In this document: positions 5,272 to 10,695 of the stretch, in pieces | Position numbering within the stretch: the stretch's first letter is position 1 | Layout of the letters: each line of letters begins with the position of its first letter | Assembly (NCBI GenBank): GCA_964470375.1 | Contig: CAYYCP010000085.1 | Coordinates: 1 to 10,695, forward strand | Length of the DNA stretch: 10,695 nt | Source of the DNA: CAYNQK01 sp964470375 | GTDB taxonomy: Bacteria > Spirochaetota > Spirochaetia > Treponematales > JBGSOB01 | Direction: 5' to 3' | The notes under the pieces: model-generated | The model's database searches: none | What the model was told of the DNA's origin: nothing | What the model saw: only the letters and a program-made list of their open reading frames with translations | Made by a program: the position numbers and the translations under genes

Positions 5272-6876
5272 ATGCCTACACTCGACGGATCTACGGCCCC
5301 CTTCAGGCTTTCAGAGCGAAGACGCTCCTGCGGCGTCCTTCTTCATATCAGCTCCCTGCCCGGGCCCTATGGTATAGGCGATCTCGGCCCCGCGGCCCAC
5401 GCCTTCGCCGAGTCCCTGGCCAGGGCCGGACAGGGACTCTGGCAGATCCTGCCACTCGGGCCGACTGGCTACGGCAACTCGCCCTACCAGTCCTTCTCCA
5501 CCTTCGCCGGAAACGAGCTCCTCATATCGCCGGAGCTGCTTCTGCAAGAGGGCTGGCTCGAGCCCGCCGACTTGTCCCATCTACCCGCCTTCGACCCAGG
5601 GCGCGTTGACTACGGGGCCCTGATCGAGTGGAAGATGCCCCTTCTCCGCCTGGCCGCCCGGCGCTTCCTGGCCCGCGCCGACTCCGGCCTCGGCGAGGCC
5701 TATCGGGTTTTCAAGGAAGCCCAGTCCGCATGGCTGGACGATTACGCTCTCTTCATGTCGATAAAGGAATGCTTTGATGAACGGGCCCGCCGGGAGGGTG
5801 TCTTCGGGGCCATGTGGGCCAATTACTGGCCGGAGGAGCTGGCCCGAGGGGAAAGCGCCGCCCTTGCGGAATGGCGCCGCACCCGGGCCGGCTCCATCGA
5901 GGAGCGCTGCGCCCTGCAATTCTTCTTCTTCAGGCAATTCGCGGCCCTGCGCACCAAGACATCTGCCCTGGGGCTGCGCCTGGTGGGAGATATGCCGATC
6001 TTCGTGGCGTATGACTCCGCCGACGTCTGGGGCCGGCGCGAGCTTTTCCTTCTGGATCAGCGCGGGCGGCCGCGGAGCGTGGCCGGTGTACCCCCTGACT
6101 ACTTCTCCAGCGAGGGTCAATTATGGGGCAATCCCTTATACGATTGGCCGGCCCATAGGGCCAGCGGCTACGCCTGGTGGAAGCGCCGCACGGCGGCTGC
6201 TCTCGCGTTGTGCGACATTGTACGGATAGACCATTTCCGGGGCTTCCAGGCTAACTGGGCCGTGCCCTACGGGCGGGAAAGCGCCCGCGAAGGAGAGTGG
6301 AGGGCAGGTCCGGGGGCCGAGCTCTTCGAAGCCCTCAGGGAAGACCTGGGTCGGGACCTGCCTATAATAGCCGAGGATCTGGGCATCATAACCCCTGAGG
6401 TGGCCGAGCTCAGGCAGAGCCTTGGCCTACCGGGGATGCGTGTGTTGCAGTTCGCCTTCTCGGTCGATGCCGAGGGAGTCCTGGACACGAGCAATCCCTT
6501 CCTGCCGCACAATCACACCCCGGACTCCTTCGCTTATACCGGCACGCACGACAACAACACCCTGCGGGGCTGGCTGGATGAGGAGGTCGGACCGCCCATC
6601 CTGGCCTTCATCGACGAGTACCTGGGGCTGGAGAGGGACCACCGTACGACGGAGGCCCGCGCGCGGGCTTTGATTCGGGAGCTGTTCAAGTCGGTGGCGG
6701 CCTGGACCATCCTGCCCATGCAGGATCTCCTAGGCCTTGGAAGCGAGGCGCGCATGAACCGCCCATCGACCCTTGGTCCGATAAATTGGTCCTGGCGCAT
6801 GTGCCAGGAGGGAATCCCCGATGATGTCGGCGCTTGGCTCGCGCGCCTGGCCCGGCTCTACGGCCGCGATCCTTGA
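5272..6876 (+). CDS. malQ: 4-alpha-glucanotransferase (amylomaltase, GH77)
   Basis: This cytoplasmic enzyme disproportionates maltooligosaccharides, transferring alpha-1,4-glucan segments and releasing glucose, in maltose or glycogen metabolism. The 534-residue length matches the short bacterial GH77 form rather than the longer E. coli type. All expected landmarks are visible: RRSCGVLLHISSLPGPYGIG (17-36), LWQILPLGPTGYGNSPYQS (56-74), and GDMPIFVAYDSADVW (239-253). The nucleophile is D320 in RIDHFRGF, the acid/base is E368 in IIAEDLG, and the third carboxylate is D427 in YTGTHDNNT. The C-terminal RMNRPSTLGPINWSWR segment is also present. The frame is open back to 5155, but conserved sequence starts only near residue 17 of the chosen form. 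The promoter at 5237-5265 would exclude the upstream GTG. No ribosome binding site is seen. It is the first of four co-directional genes and is divergent from the sensor kinase. Confidence 0.95.
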   Translation: MPTLDGSTAPFRLSERRRSCGVLLHISSLPGPYGIGDLGPAAHAFAESLARAGQGLWQILPLGPTGYGNSPYQSFSTFAGNELLISPELLLQEGWLEPADLSHLPAFDPGRVDYGALIEWKMPLLRLAARRFLARADSGLGEAYRVFKEAQSAWLDDYALFMSIKECFDERARREGVFGAMWANYWPEELARGESAALAEWRRTRAGSIEERCALQFFFFRQFAALRTKTSALGLRLVGDMPIFVAYDSADVWGRRELFLLDQRGRPRSVAGVPPDYFSSEGQLWGNPLYDWPAHRASGYAWWKRRTAAALALCDIVRIDHFRGFQANWAVPYGRESAREGEWRAGPGAELFEALREDLGRDLPIIAEDLGIITPEVAELRQSLGLPGMRVLQFAFSVDAEGVLDTSNPFLPHNHTPDSFAYTGTHDNNTLRGWLDEEVGPPILAFIDEYLGLERDHRTTEARARALIRELFKSVAAWTILPMQDLLGLGSEARMNRPSTLGPINWSWRMCQEGIPDDVGAWLARLARLYGRDP

Positions 6877-6897
6877 AAGGACACGGTTCTCTCGGAC

Positions 6898-6927
6898 TTG
6901 CGCGCGCGGCCTCTCCGCGGATATGAT
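6898..6927 (+). promoter_or_regulatory. Promoter of the PAS-thyX pair, leaderless layout
   Basis: TTGCGC (6898-6903) and TATGAT (6922-6927, five of six consensus positions) are 18 bp apart. Exactly 6 nt separate the -10 box from the ATG at 6934, the same spacing as in malQ, and no Shine-Dalgarno sequence lies between. The promoter lets PAS and thyX be expressed apart from malQ. Confidence 0.5.
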
Positions 6928-6933
6928 CCGGCC

Positions 6934-7287
6934 ATGGAACATCCTTGGCGCTACGGCGATATACCCGCCGCGGTCACGGCCTGCGACGTCCAGGGCACGA
7001 TTGTCTACATGAACCCCGCCGCCGAAGCCCTCATGGCCAAGCGCGGCGGGGCCTCATTGATCGGCAAGAATCTCTTCGACTGCCATTCGCCTGCATCCAA
7101 CGAGATTATCCGGCGTCTCCTGAGGGAGGGATCGGTCAACGCCTATATGGTCAGGAAGCCAGGCGCCTGCCGGATGGTTTACCAAGCGCCCTGGCACGAG
7201 GGCCAGGGGGCGAACAGGCGCGTGGGCGGCCTTGTGGAGATCAGCTTCCCGGTCGATGATCCGCCGCGCGCGGTGGAGCGCGGCTAG
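6934..7287 (+). CDS. Stand-alone PAS-domain protein
   Basis: This 117-residue protein is essentially one PAS domain with no output domain. DIPAAVTACDVQGTIVYMNP (9-28) is the classic PAS opening, the segment up to residue 55 ends in the GKNLFDCH motif, and a long helix reads ASNEIIRRLLREGSV. The final strands MVYQAPWHEG and VGGLVEISFPV complete the fold. The pattern is close to the small PAS proteins related to the PAS_10 type found in anaerobes. PAS domains sense ligands or redox state and mediate protein contacts. Three cysteines are present but no ligand can be read from sequence. The start at 6934 is preferred over a TTG at 6898 because the promoter ends just before it and the PAS fold begins right after. 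The gap to thyX is 22 nt, so the two are probably cotranscribed. Confidence 0.75.
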   Translation: MEHPWRYGDIPAAVTACDVQGTIVYMNPAAEALMAKRGGASLIGKNLFDCHSPASNEIIRRLLREGSVNAYMVRKPGACRMVYQAPWHEGQGANRRVGGLVEISFPVDDPPRAVERG

Positions 7288-7309
7288 GCTTGGGCGGCGG
7301 GGAGGCGAC

Positions 7310-8161
7310 ATGGCGCATTGTGTGGTACCCGAGGCTGAGGAGATCCTGGACAAAGAATTCCCCGTGTTGGACAAGGGTTTTGTGCGTCTGGTGGACTACC
7401 TGGGCGGCGATAAGCGCATCGTGCAGGCCGCGCGCGTGTCCTACGGCGAAGGCACCAAGACCAGCCGCGAGGACGCCGGGCTGATCGACTATCTCCTCCG
7501 GAACGAGCACACCTCGCCCTTCGAGCAGGTGGTCTTGACCTTTCACGTCAAGCTGCCGATCTTCGTGGCCCGCCAGTGGATCAGGCACCGGACTGCCCGC
7601 CTCAATGAGGTATCCGGGCGCTACTCGGTGATGAAGGACGAGTTCTACCTTCCGCGGCCGGAGGACGTGGCTGCACAGAATCCTGACAACAAGCAAGGCC
7701 GCGCTGATGCGCCCCTTCCTGCGCCCGAAGCCGCGCGCGCGATAAGCCTGCTGGACGCCGGACAACGGGCGGCGTATGCGGATTATCGGACTCTCCTGGA
7801 TATGGGCCTGGCCCGCGAGCTTGCCCGGGTGAACCTGCCCCTGTCTCTCTATACCGAATGGTACTGGCAGATCGATCTGCACAACCTGTTCCGCTTCCTC
7901 AAGCTTAGGCTGGACCGACACGCTCAGAAGGAAATCCGCCTCTACGCCGCGCAAATGCTCAAGATAGCCGAACGGGTCTGCCCCCTGGCCTGCGCCTCGT
8001 TCAGGGCCCATGCCTTGGGCGGAGCCGCCTTCTCCGGACCCGAGTTGGGCGCGATCAGAAATTTGATAGAAGGCAAGGATAGCGGCCTGGCCGGGAGAGC
8101 CCTTGAGCGCCTCATGGAGAAACTGGAGGGGCCGCGGGATACCTCACCGGAGGAGAGCTGA
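7310..8161 (+). CDS. thyX: Flavin-dependent thymidylate synthase
   Basis: ThyX makes dTMP from dUMP using FAD, NADPH and methylenetetrahydrofolate, leaving tetrahydrofolate, so it does not depend on dihydrofolate reductase as ThyA does. The 283-residue protein carries the diagnostic RHRx7S motif as RHRTARLNEVS (92-102), followed by GRYS. It also has the C-terminal signature YTEWYWQIDLHNLFRFLKLR (181-200) and LDRHAQKEIR (201-210); R200 aligns with the conserved dUMP-contacting arginine. The early block RIVQAARVSYGEGTKTSRED (36-55) and the HTSPFEQV segment (67-74) are typical. The ATG at 7310 is chosen over the frame's opening at 7232 because GGAGG lies 4 nt upstream and family similarity begins soon after. 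The C-terminal tail after about residue 235 is less conserved. It probably shares a transcript with the PAS gene. Confidence 0.95.
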   Translation: MAHCVVPEAEEILDKEFPVLDKGFVRLVDYLGGDKRIVQAARVSYGEGTKTSREDAGLIDYLLRNEHTSPFEQVVLTFHVKLPIFVARQWIRHRTARLNEVSGRYSVMKDEFYLPRPEDVAAQNPDNKQGRADAPLPAPEAARAISLLDAGQRAAYADYRTLLDMGLARELARVNLPLSLYTEWYWQIDLHNLFRFLKLRLDRHAQKEIRLYAAQMLKIAERVCPLACASFRAHALGGAAFSGPELGAIRNLIEGKDSGLAGRALERLMEKLEGPRDTSPEES

Positions 8162-8234
8162 GGCCTTTTCGCGAGTGATGAACGCTCCCCGCTCTATCCG
8201 GGGCTGACGAATTGAAGATGCAGAGGAGACTAGA

Positions 8235-8723
8235 ATGGCCGAGAAATGTCCCTGCGGCTCCGGCAGGGCTTACAAGGACTGCTGCGGGCCCTATATATCC
8301 GGTAAGGTCGCGGCGCCGACCGCCGAGGCCCTCATGCGCAGCCGCTACGCGGCCTACGCCAAGCACGAGATCGATTACCTCATGGATACTATCCTCGAGG
8401 ATCGGAGCGGAAAGCCGGATCCGGAATCCACCCGCAGGTGGGCCGAGGAATCCGAGTGGTTGGGCCTGGAGATAATCTCGACTGAGGCCGGCGGGCCGGC
8501 CGACGAGCGCGGCATGGTGGAATTCATCGCCCGCTACCGCCAGGAGGGCCGGGACCAGGAACACCACGAGGTGTCGCAGTTCGTTCGCCGTAACGGGCGC
8601 TGGTTCTTCAAGAGCGGGCGCGTGCTGACGGACACGGTGGTCCGCTCAGCGCCCAAGGTGGGGCGCAACGAACCCTGCCCCTGCGGTTCTGGCAAGAAGT
8701 ACAAGCACTGTTGCGGTAAGTGA
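8235..8723 (+). CDS. YchJ-family protein with two SEC-C zinc motifs
   Basis: This 162-residue protein matches the YchJ/UPF0225 family. A SEC-C zinc motif occurs at each end: CPCGSGRAYKDCCGP (C5, C7, C16, C17) and CPCGSGKKYKHCCGK (C148, C150, C159, C160). SEC-C motifs bind one zinc ion and in SecA mediate contacts with SecB and ribosomes. The middle, starting EALMRSRYAAYAKHEIDYLM (about 31-50) and ending with the GRWFFKSGRV strand, is the NTF2-like YchJ core. The function of the family is not established. The ATG at 8235 has GAGGAG 6 nt upstream. The gene follows thyX after 73 bp; whether it is on the same transcript is not clear. It converges on the ligase gene with a 24-bp gap. Confidence 0.88.
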   Translation: MAEKCPCGSGRAYKDCCGPYISGKVAAPTAEALMRSRYAAYAKHEIDYLMDTILEDRSGKPDPESTRRWAEESEWLGLEIISTEAGGPADERGMVEFIARYRQEGRDQEHHEVSQFVRRNGRWFFKSGRVLTDTVVRSAPKVGRNEPCPCGSGKKYKHCCGK

Positions 8724-8754
8724 GACGATGGGCTCCAGGCCGAGCCGTCACTTA
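8717..8754. terminator. Possible bidirectional hairpin between convergent genes
   Basis: TAAGTGA (8717-8723) is inverted at 8748-8754, and an inner stem GGCTC/GAGCC (8731-8735 and 8742-8746) has a six-base loop. Both arms contain the stop codons of the flanking genes, each ending Lys-stop as AAG TGA. No T-tract follows on either strand, so this is at best a weak or factor-assisted terminator. Confidence 0.3.
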
Positions 8755-10052
8755 TCGCGCCTATCCAGGATCCTGCGGAATTTCCTGCCGTCCGAGCTGC
8801 CCAGGGATCTCGGTTCCACAAGGGTGACCGAGACTCGAAGCCCCAGTTCCTCTTTGAGTTTTCCCTCCAGTTTGGATTTCAAGCGCTCCACCTGGCCCAG
8901 CTCGTCCAGGAAGGGGAAGTCCGAGGAGGCCTCCACCTGTATTGAGATGCTGTCGTTCCCGTCCTTGCGGTCCAGGACGATCTGGTAGTTGGGCCGCAGC
9001 CCCTCCACGCCCAGGATGGATTCCTCGATTTGCGACGGAAAGATGTTGACGCCCTCGACGATGATCATGTCGTCCGTGCGGCCGGACAGGCGCGTGAGCC
9101 GGCGGGTGCTGCGGCCGCAGGGGCAGGGCTCGGATATGATGGAGGCGATGTCACCGGTACGGTACCGGATGAGGGGGAAGGCCTCGCGGGTGAGGGTGGT
9201 GAAGACCACCTCGCCCTCCTGGCCGTCCGGAACGGGTTCCAGCGTGGCCGGATCGATCACCTCCACGAGGTAATGGTCCTCGTTGACGTGCAGTCCCTCG
9301 CGGCGCTCGCACTCGAAGGATACGCCCGGGCCGGCCAGCTCGGTCAGGCCGTAGTTATCGATGGCCGTAAGGCCCAGCCGTCGCTCTATCTCCGCGCGCA
9401 TGCGCTCGCTCCAAGGCTCGGCGCCGAAGATGCCTGCCCGCAGGTTCAGTTCGGAGAGCGGGACGCCGAGATCCTCGATGGTCTGAGCGAGATGCAGGGC
9501 GTAGCTGGGCGTGCTCACAAGCACCGAGGTGCGGTAGTCGCGCATGACCATGACCTGGCGGCTGGCGCTTTCTCCGGAGGCCGGGATGACGCAGGCCCCC
9601 AGGCGCTCGGCGCCGTAGTGGAAGCCCAGGGCCGCCGAGGCCTGGCCGTAGTGGAAGCATACCTGCACGAAGTCGCGCTGGTCCACGCCGGCGGAGGCCA
9701 GCACCCTGGCCACCAGGTTGGTCCAGTGCTGGACGTCATTGCGGGTATGGCCCACCACGATGGGCTTGCCTGTGGTGCCGGATGTGGAATGGATGCGCAC
9801 CACGTCGTGCAGGGGCACGGCGAACATGTCGTAGGGGTAGTTGGCCTTTAGATCGTCCTTGGTGGTGAAGGGCAGGCGGCGCAGGTCGGACAGAGTGCGC
9901 ACCTCCGAGATGTCCGCTCGGTCCTCAGCCAGGGCATGGCGGTAGAAGGCCACGTTTTGACGGGCCCGGAAGAGGGTCGCCTGCAGGCGCTCGGTCTGCA
10001 GCTGCTCCAGATCGGCCCTGGGCATGCACTCGAATTTCGGTTCAAGGATCAT
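8748..10052 (-). CDS. Phenylacetate-CoA ligase homologue (adenylate-forming)
   Basis: This 434-residue protein is a member of the PaaK group of ANL adenylating enzymes, which convert phenylacetate or a related aromatic acid plus ATP and CoA to the CoA thioester. The phosphate-binding loop STSGTTGKP is at 89-97, preceded by the family block LRRLPFTTKDDLKANYPYDMF (broadly 57-77). A central substrate-site segment reads IFGAEPWSERMR, followed by IDNYGLTELAGPG. The hinge region is RYRTGD with CPCGRSTRRL, then GRTDDMIIVEGVNIFPSQIE, and K424 near the end is the likely catalytic lysine. It starts 10 nt after livF with GGGGG as ribosome binding site. Such ligases often sit with liv transporters and indolepyruvate oxidoreductase genes in anaerobes, where the substrate is an aryl acid from amino acid breakdown. 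That substrate remains inference, so I give no gene symbol. Confidence 0.88.
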   Translation of the reverse strand: MILEPKFECMPRADLEQLQTERLQATLFRARQNVAFYRHALAEDRADISEVRTLSDLRRLPFTTKDDLKANYPYDMFAVPLHDVVRIHSTSGTTGKPIVVGHTRNDVQHWTNLVARVLASAGVDQRDFVQVCFHYGQASAALGFHYGAERLGACVIPASGESASRQVMVMRDYRTSVLVSTPSYALHLAQTIEDLGVPLSELNLRAGIFGAEPWSERMRAEIERRLGLTAIDNYGLTELAGPGVSFECERREGLHVNEDHYLVEVIDPATLEPVPDGQEGEVVFTTLTREAFPLIRYRTGDIASIISEPCPCGRSTRRLTRLSGRTDDMIIVEGVNIFPSQIEESILGVEGLRPNYQIVLDRKDGNDSISIQVEASSDFPFLDELGQVERLKSKLEGKLKEELGLRVSVTLVEPRSLGSSDGRKFRRILDRRDK

Positions 10053-10062
10053 CTCAGGCCCC

Positions 10063-10695
10063 CTATTCGGCTATGGACTCGTATTCCTTCCCAAGATAGG
10101 CGCGCTGGACATCGTGGTTGTTGAGCAGGTCGGCGCTGGAGCCCTCCAGGATCAGGCTGCCCGTCTCCATCACATAACCGCGATCGGCGATCCTGAGGAT
10201 GGCCCGGGCGTTCTGCTCCACCACCATGACGGTCTTGCCCTGTTTGCGCAGGGCCGCTATGGCCCTGAAGATGTCCCTGATCACCAGGGGCGCCAGGCCC
10301 ATGGAGGGTTCGTCCATCATGATGAAGGCCGGATCCGACATGAGGGCCCGCCCGATGGCCAGCATCTGCTGCTCCCCGCCGGAGAGGGTGCCGGCAAGCT
10401 GGGCCTGGCGCTCCTCCAGGCGCGGGAAGAGTGCGAAGACGGCCTCCAGGCGCTGCCTGAGGAAGGCCTTGCCTCCGCGCCCGGCGCGGGAATAAGCCCC
10501 CAGGATCAGGTTTTCCCTCACGCTCATGGGCCAGAAGAGCTTACGGCCCTCCGGCACCAAGGCGCAACCCATGGGGACGATGCGTTCGGGCGGCAAACCC
10601 GCCACCGGCCGGCCGTTGAAGAGCACCTCGCCGGAGGCGGGCGTCAGGAGGCCGGCCAGGGCCGAGAGCAGGGTGGTCTTGCCGGCCCCGTTTGC
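10063..10695 (-). CDS. livF: LivF-type ABC transporter ATP-binding protein (partial, N-terminus off the right edge)
   Basis: The last 210 residues of a branched-chain amino acid (HAAT family) transporter ATPase are encoded; about 25-30 N-terminal residues are missing. The window begins inside the Walker A motif (ANGAGKTTLLSALAG). The Q-loop region reads ALVPEGRKLFWPMSVRENL, the ABC signature is LSGGEQQML, and Walker B is FIMMDEPSMGL. The H-loop position is VVEQN, with the Gln in place of His that is typical of LivF. The shorter Q-loop segment VPEGR followed by FxxMSVxENL separates LivF from LivG. A GTG at 10626 is internal, not a real start. It would work at the inner membrane face with LivG, LivH and LivM, whose genes presumably lie beyond the right edge. 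The ligase gene follows after 10 nt in the same operon. Confidence 0.92.
   Translation of the reverse strand, partial: ANGAGKTTLLSALAGLLTPASGEVLFNGRPVAGLPPERIVPMGCALVPEGRKLFWPMSVRENLILGAYSRAGRGGKAFLRQRLEAVFALFPRLEERQAQLAGTLSGGEQQMLAIGRALMSDPAFIMMDEPSMGLAPLVIRDIFRAIAALRKQGKTVMVVEQNARAILRIADRGYVMETGSLILEGSSADLLNNHDVQRAYLGKEYESIAE

Noticed and set aside
7241..8011. Long minus-strand open frame opposite thyX
   Set aside because: Antisense shadow of thyX with no domain, and no ribosome binding site that I could see.
8187..8203. CCCCG/CGGGG hairpin after thyX as a terminator
   Set aside because: Only a 5-bp stem with a 7-nt loop and no following T-tract; too weak to call.
9030..9851. Long plus-strand open frame opposite the ligase gene
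   Set aside because: It is fully antisense to a well-supported conserved gene and has no recognisable domains; long antisense frames are expected in GC-rich coding DNA.
10626..10626. GTG at 10626 as the start of the LivF protein
   Set aside because: The frame continues upstream through an intact Walker A motif to the window edge, so this GTG is an internal valine.

Overview
The window is a GC-rich bacterial segment of about 10.7 kb with tightly packed genes, short intergenic spaces and no rRNA, tRNA, mobile element or CRISPR. It contains a run of exactly 100 N, so it comes from a scaffolded draft or metagenome assembly. The gene types fit a high-GC spirochaete best: a 7TM-DISM sensor kinase with a HisKA_2-type core, a YbjN protein, ThyX in place of ThyA, a short GH77 MalQ, and frequent AGG and ATA codons. 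This is inference from gene types only. Other anaerobic lineages that carry the same families are not excluded.

Layout. Positions 1-371 (-) hold the start of a small secreted protein. A divergent promoter region separates it from a YbjN-family gene (556-1029, +), which ends at a probable intrinsic terminator. Next comes a HemG-like flavodoxin gene (1059-1565, -), divergent from an XRE-cupin regulator (1798-2370, +). The regulator is followed after 7 nt by a DUF2007-ASCH-like protein (2378-3171, +) that is interrupted by the assembly gap. A large 7TM-DISM/HisKA_2 membrane sensor kinase (3184-5124, -) is divergent from malQ (5272-6876, +). Downstream of malQ on the same strand are a stand-alone PAS protein (6934-7287), thyX (7310-8161) and a YchJ/SEC-C protein (8235-8723). 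Converging on these from the right edge are livF (partial, 10063-10695, -) and a phenylacetate-CoA ligase homologue (8748-10052, -), probably the tail of a branched-chain-type ABC transporter operon.

How the genes may work together. The XRE-cupin regulator faces the flavodoxin gene, and the flavodoxin promoter has an inverted repeat between its -35 and -10, which suggests local control. The sensor kinase has an outer domain resembling a sugar-binding jelly roll and shares a 147-bp divergent promoter region with the amylomaltase gene, which hints at carbohydrate sensing. LivF and the aryl-CoA ligase suggest uptake and CoA activation of amino-acid-derived or aromatic acids.

Most notable points. 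(1) The gap can be resolved from the sequence: identical 55-bp ends flank the N run, and collapsing them restores one 212-residue reading frame. (2) Three genes (the kinase, malQ and the PAS gene) have a -10-like hexamer 6-7 nt before the ATG and no ribosome binding site, the layout of leaderless transcripts. (3) The DUF2007 protein has a C-terminal ASCH-like half that seems to lack the usual N-terminal basic motif. I see no convincing new multi-gene system such as a defence island or biosynthetic cluster.
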